DNA from: Actinomadura rayongensis
Lineage (GTDB): Bacteria; Actinomycetota; Actinomycetes; Streptosporangiales; Streptosporangiaceae
Assembly (NCBI RefSeq): GCF_009831215.1
Contig: NZ_WUTW01000002.1
Coordinates: 1,273,002-1,337,001, forward strand
Direction: 5' to 3'
Length of the DNA: 64,000 nucleotides
Position numbers and translations under genes: made by a program. Under the pieces are notes generated by a model that made no database searches, was not told the origin of the DNA, and saw nothing but the letters and a program-made list of their open reading frames with translations. Position 1 is the stretch's first letter. Each line of letters starts with the position of its first letter. Below, in pieces: positions 33,995-46,996 of the stretch.

Positions 33995-36736
33995 ATGGAC
34001 GGTCAGGATCTCGGGTCGGTCTGGGTACGCGCCCTCTCCTCCCTGGCCGAGCGCGACCTGGCCCCGAGCTACCGCGCGTGGCTCCCGCTCGTCCGTCCAC
34101 TGGCCCTGATCGAGGGCACCGCGCTGCTCGCCGCTCCCAACGAGTTCGCCAAGGACGCGCTGGAAACCCGCCTGCGCGACCTCATCACCCAGGCGCTTTC
34201 CCATGAGCTGGGCCGGGAGATCCGCGTCGCGGTGACCGTCCAGCCCGAGCCGCCTCCGCCGCCCGCCGACCGCGACCAGGGCGCTCCGGGCGGGCGCCGC
34301 GACCACGGCGCCGCGCCTTATCCCGATAAGCCGTATGGCGCCGAGGACCGTTCCTATGAGCGCGAGTACGCCGATCGCGGCTACGGCGAACCGTCTTATG
34401 AGGACCAGGGGTTCGGCGGGCGTCCTCAGCCCGGCGTCCCCGGGCCCGCGCCGGGCGGTTATCCACAGGATGAGGACGACCGCGACTGGCCGCCGCGCGA
34501 CGCGCGTGAGCCGCGCGACCGGGACGCCCGTGAGCCGCGGGACGCCCGCGCGACGCGGGACCGCAAATCCCGTGATCGAGATGGGCGCGACGCACTCGAT
34601 CGCGACGCACGCGAACCCCGCGACCGGGACGCGCGCGAGCCGCGTGACCGCGATGCGCGGGAACCGCGGGACCGGGACGCGCGCAAGGCTCGCGGTTCGC
34701 GTGAGCCGCGCGACCTTGAGGCCCGTGACGCGCGTGACCTTGAACCTCGTGATCCACGGGACCCGCGCGACGGCGAACCGCGCGACGCGCGGGATCAGCG
34801 TGACCTCGAACTCCGTGACCCGCGTGACGCGCGGGGTCCGCGTGAGGGGGAACCACGGGACCTGCGCGATGCCCGCGATCCGCGTGCGGGCGAAGCGCGC
34901 GATGCGCGTGGCCCGCGCGACGCTGAGCTGCCCGATGCGCGCGAGCCGCGCGACCTTGAGCCGCGCGATGCGCGGGATCCACGCGATCCCGAAGTACGTG
35001 ATGCGCGGGATCCACGCGAGCCCGACCTGCGCGGTGCGCGCGACCCTCGCGACGTCGAAGCGCGCGATCCACGCGACCTTGAGCTTCGTGGTGCGCGGGA
35101 CCCGCGTGACCTCGAAGGGCGTGACCCCCGTGACCTTGAGGTGCGCGGTGCGCGGGATGCGCGCGACCTCGAAGCGCGCGGTGCGCGGGATCCGCGGGAC
35201 CTTGACGTGCGCGGTGCGCGGGATACGCAGGACCTCGAAGCGCGCGGTGCGCGGGATGCGCGTGGGCTTGACGTGCGCGGCGCGCGCGATCCGCGTGAGC
35301 TTGAGGCGCGGGACGAGCTGCGGGATCCGCGTGATCGGGAGGCCCAGCAGCTCGACGTCGAGCGCGGCTACCCGGCGGGCGCCCGTCCCCCGGCGTACGG
35401 CGGACGCGGCCCGTTCGAGAACGCCGGCGGCTATCCGGGCGGACGAGGCGGACGTCCCCTGCCCGGCACCGACGGCTTCGACGACCCCTACGACGGGCAG
35501 GGCGGCTACGAGAAGGGCCCGTCCGTCCCCCCGCAGCTCCAGGGCGGCTCGCACCTGAACGACCGCACGCTCGGCGCCCCGTCCCGCCCCGGCGGCGGCG
35601 GGCCGCAGGAGCCGCAGGGCACCGGACGCGAGCCCGCCGACCCGGACGCCGGCGACGACCCCAAGGGCAAGGGCAAGGCAGGCGCGGCGGCCCAGCAGCA
35701 CGACCGGCTGAACCCGAAGTACACGTTCGAGACGTTCGTCATCGGCTCGTCCAACCGGTTCGCGCACGCGGCGGCCGTGGCGGTCGCCGAGCAGCCCGCC
35801 AAGGCCTACAACCCGCTGTTCATCTACGGCGACTCCGGTCTCGGCAAGACGCACCTGCTGCACGCGATCGGCCACTACGCGCAGAGCCTGTTCAACGGGG
35901 CGCGCGTAAGGTACGTCAGCTCCGAGGAGTTCACGAACGACTTCATCAACTCGATCCGCGACGGCAAGGCGGACGGGTTCCGCCGCCGCTACCGGGACGT
36001 GGACATCCTGCTGGTGGACGACATCCAGTTTCTGGAGGGCAAGGAACAGACGCAGGAGGAGTTCTTCCACACGTTCAACACCCTCCACAACGCGAGCAAG
36101 CAGATCGTGATCTCCAGCGACCGTCCCCCGAAGGAGCTGGTGACGTTGGAAGACCGCCTCCGCAACCGGTTCGAGTGGGGCCTCACGACGGACGTCCAGC
36201 CGCCCGAGCTCGAGACCCGCATCGCGATCCTGCAGAAGAAGGCGCGGCAGGAGGGCCTGGCGGCGCCGCCGGACGTCCTGGAGTTCATCGCCTCGCAGAT
36301 CGCGACGAACATCCGCGAGCTGGAGGGCGCGCTGATCCGGGTGACGGCGTTCGCGAGCCTGAACCGGCAGTCGGTCGACATGAAGCTCGCGGGGATCGTC
36401 CTGAAGGACCTCATCCCCAACGACGCCGGTCCCGAGATCACGGCCATGATGATCATGGCGCAGACTGTGGAGTACTTCGGGACGACGATCGAAGACCTCT
36501 GTGGACCGTCCAGGTCGAGGATGCTTGTGACCGCCAGGCAAATAGCGATGTACCTGTGCCGGGAACTAACCGACCTATCACTGCCCAAAATCGGCGCCCA
36601 GTTCGGGGGGCGCGACCACACGACCGTCATGCATGCGGAACGTAAAATCCGCAGCTTGATGGCCGAACGGCGGGCCATCTACAACCAGGTGACGGAGCTG
36701 ACCGGCCGGATCAAGCACCAGGCCCGTAAGCACTGA
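33995..36736 (+). CDS. dnaA: Replication initiator DnaA with a giant Arg-Asp-repeat domain II
   Basis: A 913-residue protein, against roughly 450-650 for usual DnaA. Start ATG 33995; TTG 33989, closer to GGGGAGGG, is an alternative. Domain I (residues 1-86) is normal: [40 protein letters not shown]. Domain II spans about 87-571. Residues 165-452 are almost wholly repeats such as [16 protein letters not shown] and [17 protein letters not shown], with about 55 Arg-Asp pairs by hand count; Gly/Pro-rich stretches flank it. Domain III starts at [18 protein letters not shown] (572) with Walker [10 protein letters not shown] (612 on) and Walker B LLVDDIQF (Asp675-676). Domain IV has [20 protein letters not shown]. 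All initiator motifs are intact. A perfect DnaA box lies inside the gene at 34459-34467. Confidence 0.95.
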   Translation: MDGQDLGSVWVRALSSLAERDLAPSYRAWLPLVRPLALIEGTALLAAPNEFAKDALETRLRDLITQALSHELGREIRVAVTVQPEPPPPPADRDQGAPGGRRDHGAAPYPDKPYGAEDRSYEREYADRGYGEPSYEDQGFGGRPQPGVPGPAPGGYPQDEDDRDWPPRDAREPRDRDAREPRDARATRDRKSRDRDGRDALDRDAREPRDRDAREPRDRDAREPRDRDARKARGSREPRDLEARDARDLEPRDPRDPRDGEPRDARDQRDLELRDPRDARGPREGEPRDLRDARDPRAGEARDARGPRDAELPDAREPRDLEPRDARDPRDPEVRDARDPREPDLRGARDPRDVEARDPRDLELRGARDPRDLEGRDPRDLEVRGARDARDLEARGARDPRDLDVRGARDTQDLEARGARDARGLDVRGARDPRELEARDELRDPRDREAQQLDVERGYPAGARPPAYGGRGPFENAGGYPGGRGGRPLPGTDGFDDPYDGQGGYEKGPSVPPQLQGGSHLNDRTLGAPSRPGGGGPQEPQGTGREPADPDAGDDPKGKGKAGAAAQQHDRLNPKYTFETFVIGSSNRFAHAAAVAVAEQPAKAYNPLFIYGDSGLGKTHLLHAIGHYAQSLFNGARVRYVSSEEFTNDFINSIRDGKADGFRRRYRDVDILLVDDIQFLEGKEQTQEEFFHTFNTLHNASKQIVISSDRPPKELVTLEDRLRNRFEWGLTTDVQPPELETRIAILQKKARQEGLAAPPDVLEFIASQIATNIRELEGALIRVTAFASLNRQSVDMKLAGIVLKDLIPNDAGPEITAMMIMAQTVEYFGTTIEDLCGPSRSRMLVTARQIAMYLCRELTDLSLPKIGAQFGGRDHTTVMHAERKIRSLMAERRAIYNQVTELTGRIKHQARKH

Positions 36737-36751
36737 CCGTCGCGCACACCC

Positions 36752-37122
36752 TGTGGACAACCTTGGGGACAACCTGGGGATCGCCCGTGGAAAACCTGAG
36801 GAAGACGTGTGGAAGACGTGTGGACGGTTTGCCGACCCCTGTGGACGGCCGCCCGGCATCATGGGGACGAAGCCGTGGACAACCTGTGGAAGTCCTGGGG
36901 ACGAACTGTGGACGCCGCACCGCCGCATCCGGCGAGGCCGAGCACCTGTAAATGATCTGGGGACAACCCGTGGACAACCGGTGGATGACGTGGGGATGAC
37001 CTGTGGGGACAGAATCGGCCGTCCCCAGGCCGTCCTCCGTCGTCCACCGCCCGCCCACAGGGCCTGGGGACGACGATTCGCGGTCTCACCTGCGGAAACA
37101 CCGGTTGTCCCCAGTATCCACA
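36752..37122. other. DnaA-box cluster B in the dnaA-dnaN gap (candidate oriC)
   Basis: The 525-bp gap 36737-37261 contains many TGTGG(A/G)-type words. The best are TGTGGACAA at 36752-36760; CGTGGACAA at 36874-36882 and 36969-36977; TGGGGACAA at 36764-36772; TTGTCCCCA at 37105-37113; and GTATCCACA at 37114-37122. Directly after, 37123-37185 is unusually AT-rich for this genome (TAACCAAGAAAAAGAACAGC), a candidate unwinding element. This is the usual oriC position in Streptomyces and Mycobacterium. Only one box is perfect. Confidence 0.72.
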
Positions 37123-37261
37123 GCACCTACTACGAGTACGACCCCTTGTCTCTAACCAAGAAAAAGAACAGCTCAAATCAGGGCCTGGGGAAAACGCGCG
37201 CCGAGCGCGTCCCGGGGCCTGCGCACCGCACGCTGTCCGACACCTGCAGGAGGCGGGTTCC

Positions 37262-38392
37262 GTGAAGTTCCGCATCGACAGAGACGCCCTGGCCGACGCC
37301 GTGGCCTGGACGGCGCGCACCCTCCCGGTGCGCCCCCCGGTCCCCGTGCTCGCCGGGATGCACATCGAGGCCGGCGACCGGCTGAAGCTGTCGGCGTTCG
37401 ACTACGAGGTGTCCGCACAGGTCGCCACCGACATCGAGACCGAGGAGCCGGGCACCGCCCTGGTCTCCGGACGGCTGCTCGCCGAGATCTCGCGCAGCCT
37501 TCCTCCCCACCCTGTGGAAGTCACCACGGACGGGGCCAAGGTGATGCTCCGCTGCGGCAGCGCGAAGTTCACACTCCTGACGATGCCTGTGGAGGACTAC
37601 CCGACGCTGCCGGAGATGCCCCCGGCGGCGGGCGCGGTGGGCAGCGACGAGTTCGCGGCGGCCGTCGCGCAGGTCGCCATCGCCGCCGGACGCGACGACA
37701 CGATCCCGATGCTGACCGGCGTCCGCGTCGAGATCGAGGGCGAGACCGTCACGCTCGCCTCGACCGACCGGTACCGCCTCGCCGTCCGCGAGCTGCACTG
37801 GAAGCCGGAGCGGCCGGACTTCGCGTCCGTCGCGCTGGTGCCCGCCAAGACGCTCGCGGACACGGCCAAGTCGCTGACCGCCGGCGCCGAGGTGTCGATC
37901 GCGCTCGCGGCCACCGGCGGCGGCGCGGGCGAGGGCATGATCGGCTTCGAGGGCGGCGGACGGCGCACGACGTCCCGGCTGCTCGACGGCGACTTCGTCA
38001 AGTACCGCTCGCTGCTGCCGAGCGAGTACGCGGGCCTCGCCGAGGTCACGACCGCGCCGTTCATCGAGGCCGTCAAGCGCGTCTCGCTGGTCGCCGAGCG
38101 CAACACGCCGGTGCGGCTGTCGTTCCGCCAGGGCGAGGTCGTGCTGGAGGCCGGGACGGGCGACGAGGCGCAGGCCGTCGAGGCGCTGGAGGCCACGCTG
38201 GAGGGCGAGGACATCGACATCGCCTTCAACCCCGGGTTCCTGCTCGACGGGCTGTCGGCGATCGGTTCGGACACCGCGCGGCTGTCGTTCACCACGCCGA
38301 CCAAGCCGGCCGTCCTCACCGGGAAGCCGCCGCAGGACGGCGAGAACCCGAACTACCGGTACCTGATCATGCCGGTGCGTCTGACGGGGTAA
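37262..38392 (+). CDS. dnaN: DNA polymerase III beta sliding clamp
   Basis: A 376-residue protein from GTG 37262 (CAGGAGGCGGG upstream). Three clamp domains: (M)KFRIDRDALADAVAWTARTL, LPVRPPVPVLAGMHIEAGDR; then TLPEMPPAAGAVGSDEFAAA and RDDTIPMLTGVRVEIEGETV; and FIEAVKRVSLVAERNTPVRL to the C-terminal YRYLIMPVRLTG, the conserved PMRL-type pocket region. It is the ring that tethers polymerases and other clamp-binding proteins. It follows cluster B and precedes gnd. Confidence 0.97.
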   Translation: MKFRIDRDALADAVAWTARTLPVRPPVPVLAGMHIEAGDRLKLSAFDYEVSAQVATDIETEEPGTALVSGRLLAEISRSLPPHPVEVTTDGAKVMLRCGSAKFTLLTMPVEDYPTLPEMPPAAGAVGSDEFAAAVAQVAIAAGRDDTIPMLTGVRVEIEGETVTLASTDRYRLAVRELHWKPERPDFASVALVPAKTLADTAKSLTAGAEVSIALAATGGGAGEGMIGFEGGGRRTTSRLLDGDFVKYRSLLPSEYAGLAEVTTAPFIEAVKRVSLVAERNTPVRLSFRQGEVVLEAGTGDEAQAVEALEATLEGEDIDIAFNPGFLLDGLSAIGSDTARLSFTTPTKPAVLTGKPPQDGENPNYRYLIMPVRLTG

Positions 38393-38476
38393 GGAGAAAT
38401 ATCGGGGGCATAGCGGGATCATCGGATGTGGACGGAGAAAACGCCGTCCACAGTCGTCCACAAGGGGAGTCGGAGC

Positions 38477-39397
38477 ATGGAGCTGGGCATGATCGGCCTG
38501 GGCAGGATGGGCGGCAACATGGCCGAACGCCTGCGCCGCGGGGGTCACACGGTCGTCGGGTTCGACCGCGATCCGAAGGTCAGCGACGTCGGCTCCCTGG
38601 AGGAGCTGGTCGAGCGCCTCACCCCGCCGCGCGCCGTGTGGGTGATGGTGCCGTCCGGGCAGCCGACCCGCGACACCGTCCACAGCCTGGGGAAGCTCTT
38701 GCAGCCCGGCGACGTCATCGTGGACGGCGGCAACTCGCACTATGTGGACGACCAGAAGCACGGTGACGAACTGCGCGCCCTCGGCGTCGGGTTCGTGGAC
38801 TGCGGCGTCAGCGGCGGCGTGTGGGGCCTGCAGAACGGCTACGCGCTGATGGTCGGCGGGGAGCAGGAGCACGTCGACCGGCTGATGCCGATCTTCGAGA
38901 CGCTCAAGCCGGAGGGGGACTACGGGTTCGTCCACTCCGGGAAGGTCGGCGCCGGGCACTTCGTGAAGATGGTCCACAACGGCATCGAGTACGCGATGAT
39001 GCAGGCGTTCGGCGAGGGCTACGAGCTGATCGAGGCGTCCGACATCGTCACGAACGTGCCGGAGACGTTCCGGAGCTGGCAGGAGGGCACGGTCATCCGG
39101 TCCTGGCTGCTGGACCTGATGAACCGGGCGCTGGCCGACGATCCACAGCTCGACGAGATCCGTGGATACGCCAACGACTCCGGCGAGGGGCGGTGGACGG
39201 TCCAGGCCGCCGTGGACCACGCCGTCCCGCTGCCCGCGATCACCGCGTCGCTGTTCGCCCGGTTCGCCTCGCGGCAGGACGACTCGCCCGCGATGAAGGT
39301 CGTCGCGGCCCTGCGCAACCAGTTCGGCGGGCACGCGGTCGAGGGCGCGAAGGGGGCCGACTCCCCCGGCGCCGACGTGCCGCCGCCGCCCGTCTGA
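38477..39397 (+). CDS. gnd: 6-phosphogluconate dehydrogenase, short decarboxylating form
   Basis: A 306-residue protein from ATG 38477 (GGGAGTCGGAGC upstream). The NADP loop is MIGLGRMGGNMAERLRRGGH; VIVDGGNSHYVDDQKH and VDCGVSGGVWGLQNGYALMV are substrate-site signatures. The catalytic Lys lies in GHFVKMVHNGIEYAMMQAFG. It converts 6-phosphogluconate to ribulose-5-phosphate with NAD(P)H. The roughly 300-residue form between dnaN and recF is conserved in actinobacteria. The 38393-38476 leader contains GTCGTCCACAAG, a DnaA-box-like word. Confidence 0.95.
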   Translation: MELGMIGLGRMGGNMAERLRRGGHTVVGFDRDPKVSDVGSLEELVERLTPPRAVWVMVPSGQPTRDTVHSLGKLLQPGDVIVDGGNSHYVDDQKHGDELRALGVGFVDCGVSGGVWGLQNGYALMVGGEQEHVDRLMPIFETLKPEGDYGFVHSGKVGAGHFVKMVHNGIEYAMMQAFGEGYELIEASDIVTNVPETFRSWQEGTVIRSWLLDLMNRALADDPQLDEIRGYANDSGEGRWTVQAAVDHAVPLPAITASLFARFASRQDDSPAMKVVAALRNQFGGHAVEGAKGADSPGADVPPPPV

Positions 39398-39437
39398 CGG
39401 CCCCGGACGGTCGCGCGGGCCGTTCGGGGCGCGCGGT

Positions 39438-39962
39438 TCAGCCCCGGACGGCCGCGAGGACGTCGTCGGCGATGGCCTCGTCGATCCGGCCGTCGGGCGC
39501 GCCGCCGACGCCGATGCCCGCGATCGGAAAGCCCTGGTAAAGGACGGGTACGCCGCCGGGCAGGACGAGCGTCCCCGGGATCTGCTTGACGGTCTCGTTG
39601 CCCGCCAGCGCGCTGGTGGGACGTCCGAACGCGACGGCCGTGTACGCCTTCCGCTTGGCCGATTCGTAGGTCTGCGGCCCGGCCTGCACCGTCCGGACCA
39701 CGAGCCGGATGACGCCGGACCGATCCATGACGACCATCGTCACCCGCTGGTTCCCGTGGGCGCGGGCCGAACTCACCAGCGCCCTGGACGCGCGGGCCAG
39801 CGCCTCGTTGGACAGCACCGCCTCCGATGCGACGTACCCGTGGTGGCGCGTGTGGTGACCGAAGAGGTCGGTGTCGGCGGACGCGGGCTGCGCCGTGGTC
39901 AGCGCGCCGGCGACGAGGGCGCCCAGCGCGGCGGCCGTCCCGACGAGATGCTTGTTGATCAT
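39438..39962 (-). CDS. Secreted GlcG/HbpS-like (DUF336) protein
   Basis: A 174-residue protein from ATG 39962 with GAGGAGGG upstream. A signal peptide is evident: MINKHLVGTAAALGALVAGA, cleavage near ASA-DT. The mature domain has the GlcG/HbpS fold: RALVSSARAHGNQRVTMVVM, DRSGVIRLVVRTVQAG, and GTLVLPGGVPVLYQGFPIAG with IGVGGAPDGRIDEAIADDVL. His-rich HHTRHHG follows the cleavage site. HbpS-type relatives bind haem or cobalamin and sense redox outside the cell; here no sensor kinase is adjacent. It is inserted antisense between gnd and recF, which are normally neighbours. Confidence 0.85.
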   Translation of the reverse strand: MINKHLVGTAAALGALVAGALTTAQPASADTDLFGHHTRHHGYVASEAVLSNEALARASRALVSSARAHGNQRVTMVVMDRSGVIRLVVRTVQAGPQTYESAKRKAYTAVAFGRPTSALAGNETVKQIPGTLVLPGGVPVLYQGFPIAGIGVGGAPDGRIDEAIADDVLAAVRG

Positions 39963-40010
39963 GAATGGTGTATCCCTCCTCGCGGCACGGAAAGTAATCA
40001 CGGGCCGCGG

Positions 40011-40019
40011 TTATCCACA
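40011..40019 (+). other. Isolated perfect DnaA box upstream of recF
   Basis: TTATCCACA exactly, 53 bases before the recF start. Further exact boxes lie inside recF (TTGTCCACA, 40786-40794) and inside dciA (TGTGGACAA, 41231-41239). Confidence 0.7.
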
Positions 40020-40071
40020 GGCTGGGGGAAGGTAGGCGGGACACCGGGCGCAGGGCCTACGCTCGTGTCTC

Positions 40072-41196
40072 GTGTACGTCGCCCACCTGTCGCTGCAGGA
40101 CTTCCGCTCCTACGCCACCGCCGAGGTCGCGTTCGAGCCCGGCGTGACCGCGTTCGTGGGGCCGAACGGGCAGGGCAAGACGAACCTGGTCGAGGCCGTC
40201 GGGTACGTCGCGGCGCACGGCAGCCATCGCGCCTCGTCCGACGCGCCGCTCGTCCGGCAGGGGACGCCGCGCGCCGTCGTCCGCGCGGGCCTGGTGAAGG
40301 ACGGGCGCAAGGCGCTGGTCGAGCTGGAGATCAACCCGGGGAGGGCGAACCGGGCGCGGCTGAACCGCTCCCCCGTCCCCCGGCCGCGCGAGATCCTGGG
40401 GATGCTGCGGACCGTCCTGTTCGCCCCCGAGGACCTCGCCCTCGTCAAGGGCGACCCGGGGGAGCGCCGCCGGTTCCTGGACGAGCTGCTGACGCTGCGC
40501 GCGCCGAGGTTCGCGGGCGTCCGCTCCGACTACGACCGCGTGCTCAAGCAGCGGAACGCGCTGCTGAAGTCGGCGGCGGCGCACCGCCGGGCGCCCGGCG
40601 CCGAGGTCATCGCGACGCTGGAGGTCTGGGATGCCCACCTGGCCCGCACCGGCGCCGAACTGCTCGCGGCGCGGCTGGAGCTGACGGCGGCGCTGCGTCC
40701 GCTCGCCGCCGCCGCGTACGCCGAGCTGGCCCCGCACTCGGCCGTCGCGTCCCTGCGCTACCGCAGCTCGCTCGGCGACGAGGAGTTGTCCACAGACCGG
40801 GGACAACTCGCGGATCGCCTGTTGACGGCCGTCGCGGACGCGCGCAAACAGGAACTGGAACGCGGCGTCAGCCTGGTCGGCCCGCACCGCGACGAACTGC
40901 AGCTCGGCCTCGGCGACCTGCCCGCGCGCGGCTACGCCAGCCATGGCGAGTCCTGGTCGTTCGCGCTCGCGCTGCGCCTGGCGGCGTTCGAGCTGCTGCG
41001 CGCCGACGGCGACGACCCCGTCCTCATCCTGGACGACGTCTTCGCCGAACTGGACGCGGGCCGCCGCAGCCGCCTCGCCGAGATGGTCGCCCCCGCCGAA
41101 CAAGTCCTGATCACGGCGGCCGTCCCCGCCGACGTCCCCACCGAACTGACCGGAATGTCGTACGCGGTCGCGGACGGCAAGATCGTCCCCGCCTGA
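40072..41196 (+). CDS. recF: DNA replication and repair protein RecF
   Basis: A 374-residue SMC-like ATPase from GTG 40072. [20 protein letters not shown] starts the protein; Walker A is [39 protein letters not shown] is the RecF signature; the C-terminal part has [40 protein letters not shown] and Walker [18 protein letters not shown]. It loads RecA at gaps with RecO/RecR. dciA follows by 14 bases. Confidence 0.96.
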   Translation: MYVAHLSLQDFRSYATAEVAFEPGVTAFVGPNGQGKTNLVEAVGYVAAHGSHRASSDAPLVRQGTPRAVVRAGLVKDGRKALVELEINPGRANRARLNRSPVPRPREILGMLRTVLFAPEDLALVKGDPGERRRFLDELLTLRAPRFAGVRSDYDRVLKQRNALLKSAAAHRRAPGAEVIATLEVWDAHLARTGAELLAARLELTAALRPLAAAAYAELAPHSAVASLRYRSSLGDEELSTDRGQLADRLLTAVADARKQELERGVSLVGPHRDELQLGLGDLPARGYASHGESWSFALALRLAAFELLRADGDDPVLILDDVFAELDAGRRSRLAEMVAPAEQVLITAAVPADVPTELTGMSYAVADGKIVPA

Positions 41197-41210
41197 CGCC
41201 GGGAGGAACC

Positions 41211-42092
41211 ATGACCGACGACCCCCAGCCTGTGGACAACCCGTCCGTCCCGGCCCCCGCACGCCCACAACCTGCGGACAAAACGGCACCGCCGCCCGCC
41301 CGCCGCCCTCGCGCCGGCCGCCCGCGCCCGACCGCCGACACCGCGTCCCCGCGCGTCCCAGCACCCACAAGCGAAAACCCCCCGCCCACGGCGCCTGGCA
41401 CGCCCACCGCGCCTGGCAGGCCCACGGCGCCTGGCAGGCCCACGGTGCCTGGCACGCCCACCGCGCCTGCCGCGTCGTCTGCGGCGCTCGGCGCGGCTGC
41501 CGGGTCCGGCGCGCCTGCGGCATCTGCCGTGTCCGGGGGTGTGGGCCGGGCGGCGGTGCCTGGGCCTGCGAATCCTGGGGACGCTGCGTCGGAGGACCGG
41601 GGTCGTGCGTCGGGCGGTGGCGCGGGGGTGGGGAAGTCGGGGGCGGATTTGGCGCGGGAGGCGTTGGCGCAGGCCAAGGCGGACGCGCGGAAGCGCGGCA
41701 CGTTGCCGGGGCAGGGGAAGAAGAAGGCGCGCGTGCCGGCGGTGGGGCGGATGCCGGGGCGCGGCGGGGATCCGCGGCGGTTCGGGGTGGCCATTCGCGA
41801 CCTGCTGGCCGATCGGGGGTGGGAGCAGCGTGCGGCGGTCGGCGGGGTGTTCGGCAACTGGCCGGGGATCGTCGGGCCCGTCCTCGCCGAGCACACGCGG
41901 CCGGAGCGGTTCGAGGACGGCGAACTGGTCATCGCGGCCGATTCGCCGACGTGGGCGACGCAGGTCCGGTCGCTCGCGGCCCAGCTCGTCCGGCGGCTGA
42001 ACCAGGAGCTGGGGCAGGGGACGGTGAAGCGGGTCAAGGTGGTGGGTCCGGCGACGGGTCCGCGCCGGACGGGCGGCTGGCGGGTGCGCTGA
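41211..42092 (+). CDS. dciA: DUF721 / DciA-like replicative helicase loader with proline-rich N-terminus
   Basis: A 293-residue protein from ATG 41211 (GGGAGGAACC upstream). The first about 140 residues are disordered: Pro/Ala-rich with a tandem hexapeptide GTPTAPGRPTAPGRPTVP and later Gly/Ser. LAREALAQAKADARKRGTLP leads into the DUF721 domain: FGVAIRDLLADRGWEQRAAV, GVFGNWPGIVGPVLAEHTRP and LVIAADSPTWATQVRSLAAQ. DciA is the DnaB-helicase operator in bacteria lacking DnaC. Position between recF and gyrB is conserved. The low-complexity extension is longer than the domain itself. Confidence 0.88.
   Translation: MTDDPQPVDNPSVPAPARPQPADKTAPPPARRPRAGRPRPTADTASPRVPAPTSENPPPTAPGTPTAPGRPTAPGRPTVPGTPTAPAASSAALGAAAGSGAPAASAVSGGVGRAAVPGPANPGDAASEDRGRASGGGAGVGKSGADLAREALAQAKADARKRGTLPGQGKKKARVPAVGRMPGRGGDPRRFGVAIRDLLADRGWEQRAAVGGVFGNWPGIVGPVLAEHTRPERFEDGELVIAADSPTWATQVRSLAAQLVRRLNQELGQGTVKRVKVVGPATGPRRTGGWRVR
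41393..41470 (+). repeat. 18-bp tandem repeat inside dciA
   Basis: About four imperfect copies of an 18-bp unit containing GCGCCTGGCAGGCCCACG, encoding the hexapeptide G(T/R)PTAP. It is an in-frame expansion of the disordered N-terminus. Confidence 0.75.
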
Positions 42093-44418
<2,326 letters not shown>

Positions 44419-44464
44419 GCGCCCGCCGAACTCTCTTCCCACCACGTAGAACGAGGTCTTGCAA

Positions 44465-46975
44465 GTGACGGACGTGACCACCGAGGGCGGAGCGCCCGGC
44501 GAGCGGATCGAGCCGGTCGACCTCCAGGTCTCGATGCAGAAGAGCTACCTGGACTACGCGATGTCGGTCATCGTGTCGCGTGCGCTCCCCGATGTCCGGG
44601 ACGGCCTGAAGCCGGTCCACCGCCGCGTCATGTACGCGATGTACGACGGCGGCTACCGCCCCGACCGCGGCTACTTCAAGTGCGCCCGCGTCGTCGGCGA
44701 CGTCATGGGGAACTACCACCCCCACGGCGACTCCCCGATCTACGACGCGCTCGTCCGGCTCGCGCAGCCGTGGGCGCTGCGGTACCCGCTGGTCGACGGG
44801 AACGGCAACTTCGGTTCGCGCGGCAACGACCCCGCCGCCGCGATGCGGTACACCGAGTGCCGCATGGCGCCGCTGTCGATGGAGCTGCTGCGCGACATCG
44901 ACAAGGAGACCGTCGACTTCTCCCCCAACTACGACGGGCGGTCCGCCGAGCCGGACGTCCTGCCGTCGCGGTACCCGAACCTGCTGGTCAACGGGTCGGC
45001 GGGCATCGCGGTCGGGATGGCGACGAACATCCCGCCGCACAACCTGCGCGAGGTCGCCGAGGGCGTCCAGTGGTTCCTGGAGAACTACGGCGCGACCGAC
45101 GAGGAGCTGCTCGAGGCGCTCATCGAGCGGATCAAGGGGCCGGACTTCCCCACCGCCGGGCTGATCGTCGGCCGCAAGGGCATCGAGGAGGCGTACCGCA
45201 CCGGGCGCGGCTCGATCACCATGCGCGCGGTGGTCGAGGTCGAGGAGATCCAGAACCGGACGTGCCTCGTCGTCACCGAGCTGCCGTACCAGGTCAACCC
45301 GGACAATCTCGCGCTGAAGATCGCCGAGCTGGTCAAGGAGGGCAAGCTCGACGGGGTCGCCGACGTCCGCGACGAGACGTCCGGGCGCACCGGGCAGCGG
45401 CTGGTGATCGTCCTCAAGCGGGACGCGGTCGCCAAGGTCGTCCTCAACAACCTCTACAAGCACACGCAGCTCCAGGAGACGTTCGGCGCGAACATGCTCG
45501 CGCTGGTGGACGGCGTGCCGCGCACGCTGCGCCTCGACCAGTTCATCCGGCACTGGGTGGACCACCAGATCGAGGTCATCGTCCGGCGCACCCGGTACCT
45601 GCTGCGCAAGGCCGAGGAGCGCGCCCACATCCTGCGCGCGCTGCTCAAGGCGCTGGACCGGATCGACGAGGTCATCGCGCTGATCCGCCGGTCGCCGTCC
45701 GCGCAGGAGGCGCAGCAGGGTCTGATGGGGCTGCTGGAGATCGACGAGATCCAGGCGCAGGCCATCCTGGACATGCAGCTGCGCAAGCTCGCCGCCCTGG
45801 AGCGCCAGGCGATCACCGACGAGCACGACCGGCTCATGGCCGAGATCACCGACTACAACGACATCCTCGCGTCGCCGGAGCGGCAGCGGGCGATCATCGG
45901 CGACGAGCTGACCCCGATCGTGGAGAAGTTCGGCGACGAGCGGCGCACCGAGATCATCCCGTTCGACGGCGACGTGTCCTACGAGGACCTCATCGCCGAA
46001 GAGGACGTCGTCGTCACGATCACCCGCGGCGGCTACGCCAAGCGCACCCGCACCGACCACTACCGCGCGCAGCGGCGCGGCGGGAAGGGCGTGCGCGGGG
46101 CGCAGCTCAAGCAGGACGACATCGTGGACCACTTCTTCGTGACCACGACGCACCACTGGATCCTGTTCTTCACCAACAAAGGCCGGGTGTACCGGGCGAA
46201 GGCATACGAACTGCCCGACTCCGGGCGGGACTCGCGGGGCCAGCACGTCGCGAACCTGCTCGCCTTCCAGCCGGACGAGCACATCGCCCAGGTCATGGAC
46301 CTGCGGGACTACGACGTCGCGCCCTACCTCGTCCTCGCGACCAAGCGCGGCCGGGTCAAGAAGACCGCTCTGCGCGACTTCGACTCCCCGCGCACCGGCG
46401 GCATCATCGCGATCAACCTGCTGGACGACGACGAGGTCATCGCTGCCCGGCTCGTCTCCGGCACCGACGACCTGATCATGGTCTCGACCGGCGCGCAGGC
46501 CATCCGGTTCCCGGCCGACGACGACGAGCTGCGTCCGATGGGCCGCGCCACCAGCGGCGTCATCGGGATGCGGTTCGACCCCGAGCACGAGGTGCTCAAC
46601 ATGCTCGTCGTCCAGGACAACGGGCAGGACGTCCTCGTCGCCACCGAGGGCGGCTACGCCAAGCGCACCCCGATCGACCAGTACCCGCGGCAGGGGCGCG
46701 GGGGCAAGGGCGTGCTCACCGCTAAGATCGTCCAGACCCGCGGGAGGCTGGTGGGCGCCCTGATGGCCGGGCCGGACGACGAGGTGTTCGCGATGACCGC
46801 GAGCGGCGGCGTCATCCGCACCCGGGCCGCCGAGATCAAGCAGTCCGGGCGGCAGACGATGGGCGTTCGGCTCATGAGCCTCGGCGAAGGCGGCAGCATC
46901 GTCGCCATCGCGAGGAACGTAGAGTCCGAGGTGGACGCGGACGATGCCGAGGTCGAGGCGACCGAAGGTGAATGA
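44465..46975 (+). CDS. gyrA: DNA gyrase subunit A
   Basis: An 836-residue protein from GTG 44465 (GAGG upstream; TTG 44459 also possible). The quinolone-resistance region reads [19 protein letters not shown] with Ser90 and Asp94 in mycobacterial numbering, a quinolone-sensitive configuration at the first position (mycobacteria have Ala90). Catalytic Tyr129 is in MRYTECRM. The C-terminal beta-pinwheel begins with [20 protein letters not shown], the GyrA box QRRGGKG, and has repeated blades ([40 protein letters not shown]). It ends in an acidic tail. It lies 46 bases after gyrB. Confidence 0.97.
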   Translation: MTDVTTEGGAPGERIEPVDLQVSMQKSYLDYAMSVIVSRALPDVRDGLKPVHRRVMYAMYDGGYRPDRGYFKCARVVGDVMGNYHPHGDSPIYDALVRLAQPWALRYPLVDGNGNFGSRGNDPAAAMRYTECRMAPLSMELLRDIDKETVDFSPNYDGRSAEPDVLPSRYPNLLVNGSAGIAVGMATNIPPHNLREVAEGVQWFLENYGATDEELLEALIERIKGPDFPTAGLIVGRKGIEEAYRTGRGSITMRAVVEVEEIQNRTCLVVTELPYQVNPDNLALKIAELVKEGKLDGVADVRDETSGRTGQRLVIVLKRDAVAKVVLNNLYKHTQLQETFGANMLALVDGVPRTLRLDQFIRHWVDHQIEVIVRRTRYLLRKAEERAHILRALLKALDRIDEVIALIRRSPSAQEAQQGLMGLLEIDEIQAQAILDMQLRKLAALERQAITDEHDRLMAEITDYNDILASPERQRAIIGDELTPIVEKFGDERRTEIIPFDGDVSYEDLIAEEDVVVTITRGGYAKRTRTDHYRAQRRGGKGVRGAQLKQDDIVDHFFVTTTHHWILFFTNKGRVYRAKAYELPDSGRDSRGQHVANLLAFQPDEHIAQVMDLRDYDVAPYLVLATKRGRVKKTALRDFDSPRTGGIIAINLLDDDEVIAARLVSGTDDLIMVSTGAQAIRFPADDDELRPMGRATSGVIGMRFDPEHEVLNMLVVQDNGQDVLVATEGGYAKRTPIDQYPRQGRGGKGVLTAKIVQTRGRLVGALMAGPDDEVFAMTASGGVIRTRAAEIKQSGRQTMGVRLMSLGEGGSIVAIARNVESEVDADDAEVEATEGE

Positions 46976-46996
46976 GTCCGCTGAGCAGGAGGACAT

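Noticed and set aside
33887..36541. 884-codon open frame antisense to dnaA
   Set aside because: It arises because the Arg-Asp repeats and GC-rich codons lack stops on the other strand; no ribosome site, and the + strand encodes intact DnaA domains.
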